Below, piece by piece: positions 7,601 through 15,328 of a DNA stretch of 46,128 bases. The position numbers and the translations under genes are program-made. The DNA comes from Phycisphaerae bacterium (GTDB taxonomy: Bacteria > Planctomycetota > Phycisphaerae > UBA1845). The DNA is taken from contig JAJDDV010000137.1 in assembly GCA_029260135.1 (NCBI GenBank), positions 1 through 46,128 on the forward strand, given 5' to 3'. The notes under the pieces are model-generated. The model ran no database searches. It was given only the letters and a program-made list of their open reading frames with translations, and had not been told where the DNA came from. Positions within the stretch are counted from its first letter, which is position 1. Each line of letters starts with the position of its first letter.

Positions 7601-8137
7601 ATGTTACGTATGAAGAGTGCGGCCGTGATGGTGCTGGTGTCGGCGGGTGTTGCGTGGGGGCAGACGCCCTTTGTTGCGAACCATCTGGTGTCGCAGGCTG
7701 CCTGGATGGGGCCGGAGGTTCCGTTTGAGTTTATGGATCTTCCGGGATCGGATCAGACACTGACGCTTCCGGCGGGGACGGCGCTGATCACATGGACCTC
7801 TACGATGACACCGGATTTTGAGGCCCGGATGAGGCCTCGGATCGGTACGGACGCTCCGGTGGGCGATACCGTCGTTCGTGGCGGTCGAGCCTCGGGGTCA
7901 TGGCTGACGACCACGGCGGGCGGAAGTGTCAACGTTGGATTGCAGGTCAGAAGCGTTCATGTTGGGTGTTGTACAGGGCAGGTTGACACCATCGATTCAC
8001 TCTCGTGGTCGATCATGGTGATTCCGGATTCGGCGCCTGTACCGGCCGTGAGTTCGCTCGGCCTGGCTGTCATGATCGTTGTGCTGCTGGGCGTTGGTGG
8101 CTACGTCGTGCGTCGTCGGATGCCTGCGGCTGCGTGA
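7601..8137 (+). CDS. Small exported protein with IPTL/PEP-CTERM-like C-terminal sorting tail
   Basis: A 178-residue protein. The N-terminus MLRMKSAAVMVLVSAGVAWG is a signal peptide. The mature part looks like a beta-rich domain with no recognised family. The C-terminus has PVPAVSSLGLAVMIVVLLGV followed by GGYVVRRR, which is a short Pro/Ser motif, a hydrophobic helix and an Arg cluster. That layout is typical of IPTL-CTERM/PEP-CTERM sorting signals recognised by exosortase-type enzymes. The start is the ATG at 7601, with GGAGG at 7586-7590; an upstream frame to 7325 overlaps the Kazal gene and is not used. The sorting role is inferred from the tail architecture. Confidence 0.7.
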   Translation: MLRMKSAAVMVLVSAGVAWGQTPFVANHLVSQAAWMGPEVPFEFMDLPGSDQTLTLPAGTALITWTSTMTPDFEARMRPRIGTDAPVGDTVVRGGRASGSWLTTTAGGSVNVGLQVRSVHVGCCTGQVDTIDSLSWSIMVIPDSAPVPAVSSLGLAVMIVVLLGVGGYVVRRRMPAAA

Positions 8138-8342
8138 TGGGGCAGGCGCGCGGGCGACTGCGCGGATACGTTGTGTCGGCGTCGTGCGGGAGGCTTCCCA
8201 CTCACTGTTAGGTGGAGAGCGGCCCGAAGCGTCGGCTGTCAGGTGGAGTTCCAAAAACCACTCACAATCACTTCGGGTCCACTCACCACCGCAGGTAATA
8301 CGGGGGTGGGGCGTGAATCTGACACGTTGGGACTTGTGCGTT

Positions 8343-9896
8343 CTATGCGTACGACAGGACGGGGAGCGAAAGGGCGTTGTGATTCGAAGTGATCGCGGAG
8401 CCGTGGGTGCGTGTCGGTGTGACGCGGTCGATGCGAACGGGGACCAGGTCGCCGGGGCGTGCGTCGGGTGCATCGAAGTGAATGGGGAAGTAGCGGTCGG
8501 CGCGGCCGTGGCGCATTGAGTGCCACGATGTGGCATCATCCGGTTCGGTCTTGCGGGGGTGATTTCTTTCCACGATGACGCGTTCGAGGTGTCCGACGAA
8601 ACGGCTTCGGAATTGCAGCGAGCACTCTTGTTCGACCTTGGTGAGGCGGGCCATTCGCTCGCGGACGACCGATTTGGGAATGAAGTCGTCTGTCCAGCGA
8701 GCGGCGGCGGTCCCTTCTCGCGGTGAAAAGGGGAAGGCGTGGATTTTGGCGAACTGGGCCTGGCGGGCGATTTCGACGGAGGCCTCGAAGTCGGCATCGG
8801 ATTCGCCGGGGAAACCGGCGATGATGTCGGTGGTGATGGCGGGTCGGTCGAGGGCGGAGCGAACCTGGTCGATCATGGCGAGGTAGTCGTCTCGAGTGTA
8901 TTGTCGATTCATCCGCTTCAGCAGGGCTGGACTTCCGGCTTGAAGCGGCAGGTGGAGGTGGGGCACGCAGCTCTCGTGCGAGGCGAGGGCGTCGAGGAGC
9001 GATTCGTCGACGTCGCCGGGTTCGAGGCTTGATAGGCGGAGGCGATGGAGGCCTTTGACGCCTGCCAGGGCATCAACGAGGCGGGCGAGGGGTGATCGTC
9101 CCTTGGACCATCGACGCCGCAGGGCGGAGTCGCGTCCGTAGGCCCCCAGGAAGATGCCGGTGATGACGATCTCCTTGTGGCCTGCGTGGATGAGCTGCCG
9201 CGCTTCCTGGACCGCGACTTCGATGGGTTTTGACCGGAGATCGGCGCGGAGTCTCGGAATGATGCAGTAGGTACAGTAGGCGTCGCAGCCGTCCTGCACC
9301 TTGAGGAGGGCACGCTGATGTCGGGCGAAGGCGTTAATCGTGGAGAGAAGATCGGGGTCTTGCTTGACTTCCGAAAACTGAGTGGACAGAATAGGACTGA
9401 GTAGGTTGGTGGTCCGTGGTGTCGAAGCGTCCTGCCCAGGCTGAGCGACAGCCGGCTTTATTGATCCGTCATTCCTAAGGACACGCGGACGCTGCAGTGG
9501 TTCTCGGTTTGCCGTCATCTGGCGGTGGGATTCGGGTACCAACCTGGTGAGCTGCTGCCGTTCCATGAACGAGCGAAGCGCGGTTGCGACGTCAGTCTCG
9601 TGGCCAAAAACGGCGGTTACGCCGTTGAGTTCGCTCAGGCGGCTTGCGTCCGCGCCCGCACCGCATCCAACGACGACGACGCGTGTGCGCCCGTTTCGGG
9701 CCTGGCGTCGAATGGCTTGGCGGTTTTTTCGCGAAGCCTCGGCGGTTACGGCGCAGGTGTTGACGACGGCGAGGTCGGCAGGGTCATCGATTCCCGCCGG
9801 TTTCAGTCCGAACGATTCGAGGATTTCGCGGATTTGTTGCGACTCGTACTGATTGACTTTACAGCCGAGCGTCGTCACCCGATACTTCGCAGCCAT
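8343..9896 (-). CDS. mtaB: tRNA threonylcarbamoyladenosine C2-methylthiotransferase MtaB
   Basis: This radical-SAM enzyme adds a methylthio group to t6A37 of tRNA. The N-terminal MTTase domain starts KYRVTTLGCKVNQYES and carries the three cluster cysteines C12, C48 (VVNTCAVT) and C78 (VVVVGCGAG). The radical-SAM CxxxCxxC motif is at C204, C208 and C211 (GCDAYCTYCIIPRLRADL); the order and the TLGCKVNQ signature fit MtaB rather than MiaB. The C-terminal part would be the TRAM-like RNA-binding region. At 517 residues it is longer than typical MtaB (about 430-450). A low-complexity insertion at about 125-190 explains the difference. The start at 9896 is the ATG immediately before the conserved domain. 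It is divergent from the pilM cluster and convergent with the gene at 7601. Confidence 0.9.
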   Translation of the reverse strand: MAAKYRVTTLGCKVNQYESQQIREILESFGLKPAGIDDPADLAVVNTCAVTAEASRKNRQAIRRQARNGRTRVVVVGCGAGADASRLSELNGVTAVFGHETDVATALRSFMERQQLTRLVPESHRQMTANREPLQRPRVLRNDGSIKPAVAQPGQDASTPRTTNLLSPILSTQFSEVKQDPDLLSTINAFARHQRALLKVQDGCDAYCTYCIIPRLRADLRSKPIEVAVQEARQLIHAGHKEIVITGIFLGAYGRDSALRRRWSKGRSPLARLVDALAGVKGLHRLRLSSLEPGDVDESLLDALASHESCVPHLHLPLQAGSPALLKRMNRQYTRDDYLAMIDQVRSALDRPAITTDIIAGFPGESDADFEASVEIARQAQFAKIHAFPFSPREGTAAARWTDDFIPKSVVRERMARLTKVEQECSLQFRSRFVGHLERVIVERNHPRKTEPDDATSWHSMRHGRADRYFPIHFDAPDARPGDLVPVRIDRVTPTRTHGSAITSNHNALSLPVLSYA

Positions 9897-9907
9897 GCGC
9901 GGCAATG

Positions 9908-9922
9908 TACCCCGGAGGGGTA
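9908..9922. promoter_or_regulatory. Perfect palindrome between mtaB and the pilM cluster
   Basis: TACCCC (9908-9913), three bases, then GGGGTA (9917-9922). It lies in the 104-bp divergent gap, where an operator could serve both directions. No matching regulator is known from the window. Confidence 0.3.
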
Positions 9923-10000
9923 TCGGATGAAAGGTCGGACGGCGATCCGGCGAGGCTAACGGTCCCGCACCGGAGATGGGAACCGCATAAAGAGGTGTCG

Positions 10001-11977
10001 ATGGCGAGCACACAGGCCGTATGGGGCATCGATCTTGGACGTTGTGCGCTGAAGGCTGTTCGGCTTCGGGCGGCGGCGGACGACAAGGTCGAGATTCTCG
10101 CCCACGATACGGTCGAGCACGCGAAGATCCTCACACAGCCGGACGCGGATCGCGGCGAACTGATCGCGGCGGCTCTCGAGAAGTTCCTCTCACGGAATGA
10201 TGTCTCCAAAGATCGGATCGTGGTCGGTGTCCCCGGCCAGCACACGCTTGCACGTTTTACGAAGCTTCCCCCGGTCGCGTCCAAGCGGATTCCGGACATT
10301 GTTCGTTATGAGGCAGACCAGCAGATTCCGTTCGACATGGACGAGGTCATCTGGGACTTTCAGACGTTCCAGCAAGAGGGGATGCCGGATCTTGAAGTCG
10401 GCATTTTTGCGATGAAGCGCGAGCTGATCCGCGAGCATCTTCTTCATTTCGAGCAGGCGTCGATCGAACCGGTGGCGGTTCAGTGCGGGCCGCTGGCGGT
10501 TTATAACGCCGCGGTCTACGACGGGATTCTGGGTGACGAGACGACGATTCTGATGGACATCGGTGCCGAGAACACCGATTTGATCATCGCGACGCCGTCG
10601 AGCTTCTGGACGCGTACCGTACCGATCGGCGGAAACAACTTCACCGAGGCGCTGGTCAAGTCGTTCAAGCTTTCGTTTTCGAAGGCGGAGAGCCTGAAGC
10701 GGACGGCGGCGTCGAGCAAGTATGCCCGGCAGATCTTCCAGGCGATGCGGCCTGTCTTCGCCGATCTCGTTCAGGAGTTGCAGCGGTCGATGGGTTTCTA
10801 TGCATCGACGCATCGTGACACGAAGATCGAGAAGGTCGTTTCGGTCGGAAATGCCGGGAAGTTGCCCGGGTTGCGTAAGTATCTCGAGCAGAACCTGAGC
10901 CTCACGGTCGAGAGTCCGGAGTCGTTCAAGCGATCGATTCTCGCGGGCGGCGTGGGTGGGGGCGACCTCAAGGAGGACGCCGCGAGTTTGGTTCCCGCCT
11001 ACGGTCTAGCGCTGCAGGGGCTGGATCTCGGGAAGGTGACGAGCAACCTACTCCCGACCGAGATCGCCAAGCAAGTGGTCTGGAAGAAGAAGAAGCCGAC
11101 CTTTGCGGCTGCGGCGGCCTGTCTGGTGATCGCGGCGGGATTGGTCTGGTTCCGGTATTCGACGGATATGAGCGCTCTGGCGGCGGGTTCGGAGACACCG
11201 TCTCCCTCGGTGAATACGACGGAGGAAGCATGGGGTATTGTCAGTCGTGGACCGAGCGCTTCGCTGTCTGATCGAGCGCGTGCGAAGGCGGTCCTCGAGG
11301 CGGGTAACAAGCTCAAGAACGCACTGAGCGGTCTGACCGGTCAGGGCGATCGCGAACGAGAGCAGACGGAGTCGCTGATCGAGATCTTGGGGAACAAGAC
11401 CTATGTCGCGAGGATCCTGGAGGCGGTGCACCGTTCCGTTCCGGTACCGGAGGGGCCGATCGGTGAGGCTCAAACAGCCGAGGCGTTGCAGGCGGCGATA
11501 CGGGGCGGGGGGGGGATGCGTGATGAGCGCCGCATCGTCCATATCGAACGGCTGGACATGCGATTCCTTCCGAATCTCAACAGCATCGTCTGGGAGAGCA
11601 TGATCCCGGTTGAACCGCCGATCAATGATGAGGATTCCGATCTGCCTGGGATCAAGGTGGAGATCACCTGCACGAGCCCGCACAAGGACCGTCAGCAGTT
11701 CGTCAACGAGAGCTTCATGTCCGCGTTGCGAGTAAACGGTCGCAAGGCGGGGCTCGGGTTCTTTTTTGATCGGGTGTACCTGTTTTCCGGTATGCCCAAG
11801 CGGGTGCCTGGCGGGGCGGGTGTGGAGGCGGGAGATGCGGACTCCGCGAAGTACGATCCCGTGACGGACGAGGCCGTCGTCGAGGACTGGCGTTTCGTCA
11901 TTTGGGTAGATGTCGTTCCGGGAGATTATCCGGAAGAGGAGGTCGACGTCGACGAGGACGAAGAGGGCGGCGACTGA
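10001..11977 (+). CDS. pilM: PilM-like cytoplasmic actin-fold protein fused to a PilN-like membrane segment
   Basis: A 658-residue protein. Residues 1-340 match PilM of type IV pilus/type II secretion inner-membrane platforms: phosphate-1 motif WGIDLGRCALKAVRL (8-22), DIGAENTDL (186-194), and the adenosine-like VGNAGKLPGL (282-291). PilM binds ATP and the N-terminus of PilN. From 349 the sequence reads NLLPTEIAKQVVWKKKKP followed by a single hydrophobic segment (about 367-385) and a 270-residue periplasmic part. NLLP before a membrane helix is the PilN N-terminal signature, so this looks like a PilM-PilN fusion. Its stop overlaps the next gene's ATG by one base (TGATG). The start at 10001 has AGAGG upstream and begins the conserved domain. 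Confidence 0.85.
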   Translation: MASTQAVWGIDLGRCALKAVRLRAAADDKVEILAHDTVEHAKILTQPDADRGELIAAALEKFLSRNDVSKDRIVVGVPGQHTLARFTKLPPVASKRIPDIVRYEADQQIPFDMDEVIWDFQTFQQEGMPDLEVGIFAMKRELIREHLLHFEQASIEPVAVQCGPLAVYNAAVYDGILGDETTILMDIGAENTDLIIATPSSFWTRTVPIGGNNFTEALVKSFKLSFSKAESLKRTAASSKYARQIFQAMRPVFADLVQELQRSMGFYASTHRDTKIEKVVSVGNAGKLPGLRKYLEQNLSLTVESPESFKRSILAGGVGGGDLKEDAASLVPAYGLALQGLDLGKVTSNLLPTEIAKQVVWKKKKPTFAAAAACLVIAAGLVWFRYSTDMSALAAGSETPSPSVNTTEEAWGIVSRGPSASLSDRARAKAVLEAGNKLKNALSGLTGQGDREREQTESLIEILGNKTYVARILEAVHRSVPVPEGPIGEAQTAEALQAAIRGGGGMRDERRIVHIERLDMRFLPNLNSIVWESMIPVEPPINDEDSDLPGIKVEITCTSPHKDRQQFVNESFMSALRVNGRKAGLGFFFDRVYLFSGMPKRVPGGAGVEAGDADSAKYDPVTDEAVVEDWRFVIWVDVVPGDYPEEEVDVDEDEEGGD

Positions 11978-13227
11978 TGGAATTCGTACGGCGACATCTC
12001 TTTTTTATGGTCTGCGGACTCGCGGCTCTTGGTGCGGTTGCGCTGGGTGTGATGGGTCTTCAACGTATGCCCGGCGTAGCGAACGAGCTTCGGGGGGTTG
12101 AGACCGTTTATCGACAGCTCACGGGTCTAAAGCCGGTGAACCTCGCGGGTATCGAAGCGGAGCAGGAACGGATTGATTTGCTGCTCCGTGATCGCAGTGA
12201 TGTGTTCGGGAAGGCGCGGGAGATGTACGGGTATGATCCGCTGATTGCGGATGTGTTCCCGGAGGGTGATTCGGGATTGCGTCTGCAGTTCCCCAGGGCG
12301 TACCAGGAGGCGATGAGGGCGTTGATGCAGCGCCTGAGCTGCGGATCGCCGCCGACCGGACGCGACGAAAACTACTGGCTTTCTCGGATCGAGGACGAGA
12401 AGGCGGAACGTGCGGACCGTGCGCGCGGTTCGCGAGTGGAGACGGAGGCAGATGCACCGGTGATGACGCCGAGTGGCGTATTGACGACGGCCGGTGCACG
12501 CGATAACGCGGAGGCCCGCGCGGCGATGGCGGCGGCCCAGCGGGTGTATTGCTTCGCGGTGGATTATGAGGGCACGGCCGCGGTGTCCAAATCGCCGAGC
12601 CTCGAGTTCGCCTCGGATCTGCGGGCAGCCGCCGATTTGACGGCGCCTGAGCTCGATGTGCTATGGTACGCGCAGGTGTCGTATTGGATTCAGAAGGATG
12701 TCGTCGATGCGATCGTCGCCGTGAATCAAGAAGCGGCTGATTCGCTCGTCGGAAAAGAAGGGAATCCGTGGGTCGGTGTGATGCCGATCAAGGACGTGGT
12801 TTCGGTGCGCGTGCTGGAGGGCTTCGTGCCCTTGGACGGCGACGAGGTCTACGGGTCGGACCCGGACGGGTCGGAGGACGCCCAGCCGCCGGGGACACCT
12901 GAAACGGTCTTTACGCATTCCGGTTCGAATGACTGGTACGAGGTCGTGCAGTATTCGGTGAAACTGGTGATGGATGTTCGGGACATTCCGAAGTTCATCG
13001 ATCGCCTGACGTCGAACAGTTTCCACACGGTTCTCCGCGTATCGTACGTGTCCGAGCCGCCCAACAAGAAGATCGTGGGTAAGGTCTACGGGTCGGAACC
13101 CACGGTGCGGGTCGTCATGGATTTTGAGACGGTTTTGCTCGGCGAGGTGTTTCGTCCGATGATGCCCGAGTCGGTTTGTGATTATTACGATATCTCGTGT
13201 CCGCCGCGCGAAGCGGAAGAGGATTGA
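11977..13227 (+). CDS. Membrane-anchored periplasmic protein in PilO position
   Basis: A 416-residue protein with one N-terminal membrane helix (RHLFFMVCGLAALGAVALGV, about 6-25) and a large extracytoplasmic part. A segment with coiled-coil propensity follows the anchor (VETVYRQLTGLKPVNLAGIE, then EQERIDLLLRDR). A C-terminal region (about 315-400, YEVVQYSVKLVMDVRDIPKF through PTVRVVMDFETVLLG) could be a ferredoxin-like domain as in PilO/GspM. The start overlaps the upstream stop by one base, and the next gene begins 26 bases downstream. Assignment to the PilO role rests on position, topology and size, not on recognisable sequence similarity. Confidence 0.65.
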   Translation: MEFVRRHLFFMVCGLAALGAVALGVMGLQRMPGVANELRGVETVYRQLTGLKPVNLAGIEAEQERIDLLLRDRSDVFGKAREMYGYDPLIADVFPEGDSGLRLQFPRAYQEAMRALMQRLSCGSPPTGRDENYWLSRIEDEKAERADRARGSRVETEADAPVMTPSGVLTTAGARDNAEARAAMAAAQRVYCFAVDYEGTAAVSKSPSLEFASDLRAAADLTAPELDVLWYAQVSYWIQKDVVDAIVAVNQEAADSLVGKEGNPWVGVMPIKDVVSVRVLEGFVPLDGDEVYGSDPDGSEDAQPPGTPETVFTHSGSNDWYEVVQYSVKLVMDVRDIPKFIDRLTSNSFHTVLRVSYVSEPPNKKIVGKVYGSEPTVRVVMDFETVLLGEVFRPMMPESVCDYYDISCPPREAEED

Positions 13228-13253
13228 CCCCGGCGACCTGAATTCCCTGAGCT

Positions 13254-15086
13254 ATGGCAAAGCAACTGGTCAACCCCGTTGAGCGTCACGTCGACAAGGT
13301 GGTACTCGGTCTCGCCGGTCTCATTCTTCTCGGTTCGATTGCACGGTTTCTGGTGACGTCGCCCAATCAGTTGGAGATCGGTGGAGAGGCGGTCACGCCC
13401 AGTTCGGTCGACCGCAAGGTGGTCCAAGCCGCCGACGCCGCCCGGGATCGGATGATCAACGCGCCGGTGGAGGTCGAGAGACCGGAACGCCGTTTTGCTG
13501 ACTTCGAGTCGCGGCTGACACCCTTCGAGGACAATGGGCTCGCGCAGACGCTCCCCGCCGCAGTCGCGTTCGGTCCGGCGGTTCCGCTCATCGACGTGCG
13601 AAAAGCCGTCGGCGAAGCGAAACTCGTCTCGGTCGCCGCGATGACTCCCGACCCTCCTGTCGTTCTCTACGGTCGCACGCTTTTTGAGGTTCCACAGCGA
13701 GGCGGTCAGTCCCGGCGCGAGCCGCGCAACTGGGTCACGCTGACGGCGTCGTTCGACGTGAAGAGGCAGATGGAGGTTCAGCGTGAGGAATATGGTGCCG
13801 CCCGCAAGGAGATCTTCTTTGGGCCGATGCAGATTCAGCGCCGGGCACAGCGTTTGGACGGCAGCTGGGCTGACGACGATTGGGCGGATGTGATACCCAC
13901 TCCGGCGCTCGACCTCCCGCCGATGCCCAAAGTCGAGTTCGAAATGGAGGGTGATCGGACGGTTGTCCCCGGTCTGCAATTGGCCGCCATCGAGACCTTC
14001 TTCAGCAAGATCAGCGAACCCTTGCTTCAACTTGAACTCATTCGTCCGATGATTTATGCGTGGGTACCGGGTCGGGGCGATCCCTGGACCGTTCCGATCG
14101 TGACTTCGGAGCGAGACGTCATTGCGCAGGACGCGTATTATCAGGAGAAGCCCAGCAACCGGTACCTCGAGGAGGAGGACGTTGTCACGGAGGAGATTCC
14201 CTCCGCCCAGCGACTAGATCAGTTGGAGCGGGATTTGGCGGCTGCATGGCAGCACAAGTCGGAAGAGGCTGCGACGATCGTCTACAACGAGGCCTTGACG
14301 ATCGAAGAGGATACGGACACCGGTCAGAGTCTCCGAAAGCGTGCGGAGAGACTTCGGGCGAAGGCGAATCAGCGCATCGGCGACATCAAACGGTGGACAA
14401 ACCTGCGCGGGCCAGCCGCTGGTGGCGCACCGGGCCCGCAAGCAAAGCAGGTTGCCGCACTTCCCGTTCAACAATTGTGGGCTCACGATGCGGGGGCGGA
14501 CAGTATCCAGAGCGATCGGGTCTATCAGTATCGGGTGCGACCGACGCTTTATAATCGCCTTCTGGGGGAGCCCGTGCGTTTCCGGAAGAAAGATGACGCC
14601 GCGGTTGTCTTTGCACCGGGTCAGTGGTCGCAAGCCGTTGAAGTACGCATCCTACCGGACGTCTCTTTCTTCGTCACCGGCGAGGACGAGCGTAATGAAC
14701 GGGTCAACGTCGAAGTCTATCAATGGTTTGAGGGCGTGTGGGTGAAATCCTCGCGGTTTAAGTTCGCACTGGGCGACAAGCTGTCCGGTGAGTCCCGAAA
14801 CGACGTGCCTGCGTGGGACGTGGACGAGTCGGTCCCGGAGAATGTCCTGGTACAGTATGAGGCGGATGCGACGATCGTTGATTTGGACTTCAAACGGCCT
14901 TTGCGCGAGCGAAAACGAGGTTCCGGGCGCGGAGGCGTCAAGTTCGGTTCGGCGAAGGAGTCCTGCTCGGTGGTCTTGCTCGACGCTGCCGGCCGTCTCC
15001 ACGAGCGTTTCGTTCCAACGGATAAGTACGATCCGGACAAAAAGACGTACGGCAGTCTGGTGTACAAGCCGGAGACTGAAGATTAG
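13254..15086 (+). CDS. Large membrane-anchored periplasmic protein of the PilM/secretin cluster, unknown family
   Basis: A 610-residue protein with one N-terminal membrane helix (KVVLGLAGLILLGSIARFLV, about 15-34) followed by a long hydrophilic extracytoplasmic region. Residues about 320-380 are charged and probably helical (QRLDQLERDLAAAWQHKSEE and onward). Residues 415-490 contain beta-like stretches (DRVYQYRVRPTLYNRLLGEP and QAVEVRILPDVSFFVTG) that could be Ig-like. It lies between the PilO-position protein and the secretin, where PilP (the linker to the secretin) is found in type IV pilus operons, but it has no lipobox and is much larger. I do not recognise the family. Confidence 0.6.
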   Translation: MAKQLVNPVERHVDKVVLGLAGLILLGSIARFLVTSPNQLEIGGEAVTPSSVDRKVVQAADAARDRMINAPVEVERPERRFADFESRLTPFEDNGLAQTLPAAVAFGPAVPLIDVRKAVGEAKLVSVAAMTPDPPVVLYGRTLFEVPQRGGQSRREPRNWVTLTASFDVKRQMEVQREEYGAARKEIFFGPMQIQRRAQRLDGSWADDDWADVIPTPALDLPPMPKVEFEMEGDRTVVPGLQLAAIETFFSKISEPLLQLELIRPMIYAWVPGRGDPWTVPIVTSERDVIAQDAYYQEKPSNRYLEEEDVVTEEIPSAQRLDQLERDLAAAWQHKSEEAATIVYNEALTIEEDTDTGQSLRKRAERLRAKANQRIGDIKRWTNLRGPAAGGAPGPQAKQVAALPVQQLWAHDAGADSIQSDRVYQYRVRPTLYNRLLGEPVRFRKKDDAAVVFAPGQWSQAVEVRILPDVSFFVTGEDERNERVNVEVYQWFEGVWVKSSRFKFALGDKLSGESRNDVPAWDVDESVPENVLVQYEADATIVDLDFKRPLRERKRGSGRGGVKFGSAKESCSVVLLDAAGRLHERFVPTDKYDPDKKTYGSLVYKPETED

Positions 15087-15316
15087 AAGGATCGACGATA
15101 GGGTGTCGGTCAGGCGAGTGGCCTGCTTGCGAGTTGCGGGTGCGGCCACTAGAATTGGCGGTTCCCGGTGGTGCGATGGCGCTAACGGCCCTGGGAGATT
15201 TGTACCTTCCGTCCGTGCGGCTGGCTCGTACAGCTTGGCCCGCCCGGTTTTGCCGGGGACGAAGGCCATACGGGTGAAGACGTACCATCGCTGCTAACAG
15301 GCTCAGCGGCAACGAT

Positions 15317-15322
15317 GAGGAG
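15317..15322 (+). promoter_or_regulatory. Ribosome binding site that fixes the TTG start of the secretin
   Basis: GAGGAG lies 6 bases before TTG at 15329. There is no ATG or GTG near the signal peptide, so this site decides the start. Confidence 0.6.
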
Positions 15323-15328
15323 CTTCTA

